From Acidimicrobiaceae bacterium (lineage in GTDB: Bacteria > Actinomycetota > Acidimicrobiia > Acidimicrobiales > JAUTXP01), in contig JAUTXP010000064.1 of NCBI GenBank assembly GCA_030837965.1, positions 1-34,510 of the forward strand: a stretch of DNA of 34,510 bases. Reading direction: 5' to 3'. The notes beneath the pieces are model-generated. The model had not been told where the DNA came from and searched no databases. It worked only from the letters and a program-made list of their open reading frames with translations. Each line of letters opens with the position of its first letter. The stretch's first letter is position 1. The translations under genes were made by a program, and so were the position numbers. This document shows positions 33,349 through 34,510 of the stretch, in pieces.

Positions 33349-34059
33349 ATGGCCGAGCTCGTCGACCGCGCCCCGGCCCGAGCCTTGGCCGTCTACGCCC
33401 ACCCCGACGACCCGGAGGTCTCGTGCGGCGGGACCCTGGCCCGATGGGCCGAGGCCGGGGCGCAGGTGCATGTGGTCGTGTGCGCGGCCGGAGACAAGGG
33501 GTCGGCCGACCCGGGGACGGTGCCGAGCGAGCTGACGGCGCGGAGGTCGGCCGAGGTGGCGGCCGCGGGCCGGGCCCTGGGCCTGGCCGGTCACCATCTG
33601 CTGGGCCTGCCCGACGGCGAGGTCGACAACACCCTCGACCTGCGCAGGCGCCTGGTCGAGCTCATCCGCCACGTCCGGCCCGAGGTCGTCGTGTGCCCGG
33701 ACCCCACCGCTGTCTTCTTCGGCCGCAGCTACTTCAACCACCGCGACCACCGCGAGGTCGGGTACGCGACCTTGGATGCGGTGTCGCCCGCGGCGGCCAA
33801 CCCGCACTACTTCCCCGACGCCGGGCCGCCTCATCAGGTCAGGGCCGTCTATCTGTCGGGCACGCTCGACCCGGACGTGCTGGTGGACATCACGGCAAGC
33901 ATCGAGGCCAAGGCCGAGGCCCTGCTCCACCACGAGAGCCAGCTTGGCGACGCGGGCGAATGGATGCGCCAGGTGGTGCGCCAGCGGGCCGAGGACGCGG
34001 GCCGGGCTGCGGGGGTGGCCTACGCCGAGTCGTTCCGGCTGCTCCAACTGGCCGACTGA
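33349..34059 (+). CDS. PIG-L/LmbE family N-acetylglucosaminyl deacetylase
   Basis: Zinc deacetylase fold, 236 aa. The metal motif AVYAHPDDPEVSCGGTLARW (about 14-33) has the His-Pro-Asp-Asp core. A second metal His is in FNHRDHREVG. Relatives act in mycothiol synthesis or use (MshB, Mca) and on other N-acetylglucosaminyl compounds. At 236 aa without the MshB-specific extension it is a general LmbE-type member whose substrate is uncertain. DUF2277 follows 17 nt downstream with its own -10 element. Confidence 0.88.
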   Translation: MAELVDRAPARALAVYAHPDDPEVSCGGTLARWAEAGAQVHVVVCAAGDKGSADPGTVPSELTARRSAEVAAAGRALGLAGHHLLGLPDGEVDNTLDLRRRLVELIRHVRPEVVVCPDPTAVFFGRSYFNHRDHREVGYATLDAVSPAAANPHYFPDAGPPHQVRAVYLSGTLDPDVLVDITASIEAKAEALLHHESQLGDAGEWMRQVVRQRAEDAGRAAGVAYAESFRLLQLAD

Positions 34060-34076
34060 CGCCTACCGTCTTGGCC

Positions 34077-34295
34077 ATGTGCCGGAGCATTGTGACGTTG
34101 CGTGGAGACGAGCAGGTCGGCGCGGACGAGGTGCGGGCCGCGGCCTTGCAGTTCGTGCGCAAGGTGAGCGGGTACCGCAAGCCGTCCAGGGCCAACGAGG
34201 CCGTGTTCGACCAGGCCGTGGACGAGATCGCCGGATCGGTGGACCGACTGCTGGCGGGCTTGACTGCGCCCGGGTCCCACCGCGCCTCCGCCTGA
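34077..34295 (+). CDS. DUF2277 protein
   Basis: 72 aa. It begins MCRSIVTLRG and contains EVRAAALQFVRKVSGYRKPS followed by ANEAVFDQAVDEIAGSV, the DUF2277 pattern. These small helical proteins are common in actinobacteria and have no known function. TACCGT (34064-34069) ends 7 nt before the ATG, and it lies just past the PIG-L deacetylase gene. Confidence 0.88.
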   Translation: MCRSIVTLRGDEQVGADEVRAAALQFVRKVSGYRKPSRANEAVFDQAVDEIAGSVDRLLAGLTAPGSHRASA

Positions 34296-34311
34296 CCCTC
34301 CCGCCTCCGGC

Positions 34312-34358
34312 TTCTCGTCGCACTGTGTCCCGGTCCTCGGGACACAGTGCGGCGAGAA
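34312..34358. terminator. 20-bp inverted repeat, bidirectional terminator
   Basis: 34312-34331 pairs with 34339-34358 over 20 positions (one T-G wobble) with a 7-nt loop; the outer ends are TTCTCG and CGAGAA, and the core is CGCACTGTGTCCC. It lies between DUF2277 (+) and the end of a minus-strand gene, as expected for a shared terminator. Confidence 0.75.
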
Positions 34359-34400
34359 AGGCACGACGCGGTGGGGTCGGTGGGGCGGCCGCGGCGCTGG

Positions 34401-34510
34401 CTACGTGGGCGGGGACGAGGACGTGGGCGGGGGGGCTGCACCGTTCTGCTCGGCGCGGTTGCGTCGCCACTCGCCCATGGCCCGCAAGGTCAGCACGGCC
34501 ACCACGGCCA
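34401..34510 (-). CDS. C-terminal end of an unidentified protein (runs off the window)
   Basis: The minus strand entering from the window edge reads open for 36 codons to a TAG at 34401-34403. The visible end is hydrophobic (AVVAVLTLRAMGEW), then basic (RRNRAEQNG), then a Pro/Ser/Thr tail (APPPTSSSPPT). This looks like the last membrane helix and cytoplasmic tail of a membrane protein. It ends 42 nt from the strong inverted repeat at 34312-34358, which fits a gene terminating there. Family unknown. Confidence 0.45.
   Translation of the reverse strand, partial: AVVAVLTLRAMGEWRRNRAEQNGAAPPPTSSSPPT

Overview
The window is high-GC chromosomal DNA with densely packed genes, many GTG starts and frequent 4-bp stop/start overlaps. 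Gene order points to Actinomycetota: ftsK ... pgsA-cinA-(thpR)-recA ... miaB-miaA-dapF-hflX ... lexA-LysM-nrdR is the backbone also found in mycobacteria. A SpoVS protein sits in the usual recX slot, and an E. coli-length DapD, a DUF5679 zinc ribbon, DUF2277 and a PPi-type phosphofructokinase are present. Together these suggest a deep-branching actinobacterium such as an Acidimicrobiia member (inference). I see no tRNA, rRNA, CRISPR array, insertion sequence or prophage.

Layout. 1-5006: ftsK translocase, a small membrane protein (-), homoserine kinase, DUF5679 zinc ribbon, queF and a Thr/Pro-rich anchored protein. 5045-6894 (-): an Nfu_N-domain protein translationally coupled to a benzoylformate-decarboxylase-like ThDP enzyme. 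6950-10730: rimO, pgsA, cinA, thpR. 10731-12521: recA with a two-promoter SOS control region, then spoVS with a long structured leader. 12607-18095: miaB, miaA, dapF, hflX and dapC as one overlapping run. 18153-20752: a methyltransferase (-) divergent from dapD-dapE. 20800-23542: a subtilisin-like protease (-), lexA (-) and a divergent LysM protein, with three LexA boxes between the last two. 23632-27438: nrdR, a 398-nt gap with a C-tract repeat, a cNMP-binding protein (-), an RlpA-like protein (-) and a PPi-type pfk with a T-free leader. 27457-31519: an AMP-dependent ligase, an SDR, an inositol monophosphatase (-) and threonine aldolase. 31696-34510: a membrane adenylate cyclase (-), a PIG-L deacetylase, DUF2277 and the 3' end of one more minus-strand gene.

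Functional groups. dapD, dapC, dapE and dapF give the succinylase route to meso-diaminopimelate, apart from dapA and dapB. miaA and miaB make ms2i6A37 in tRNA. recA, lexA and the LysM protein form an SOS unit: all have CGAAC-N4-GTTCG-type LexA boxes. recA and LysM also carry a TTGTTACAC-N8-TANNN(T/C) element like the mycobacterial LexA-independent (RecA-NDp/PafBC) damage promoter. The best copy of that element lies unexpectedly in front of the threonine aldolase gene.

Two sequence-level themes recur. First, a TANNNT hexamer lies 6-8 nt before the start codon of about a dozen genes with no Shine-Dalgarno, which suggests widespread leaderless transcription. Second, short in-frame tandem repeats occur at tolerant places in several genes (thpR, rimO, the miaA N-terminus and the start of the 4530 gene).
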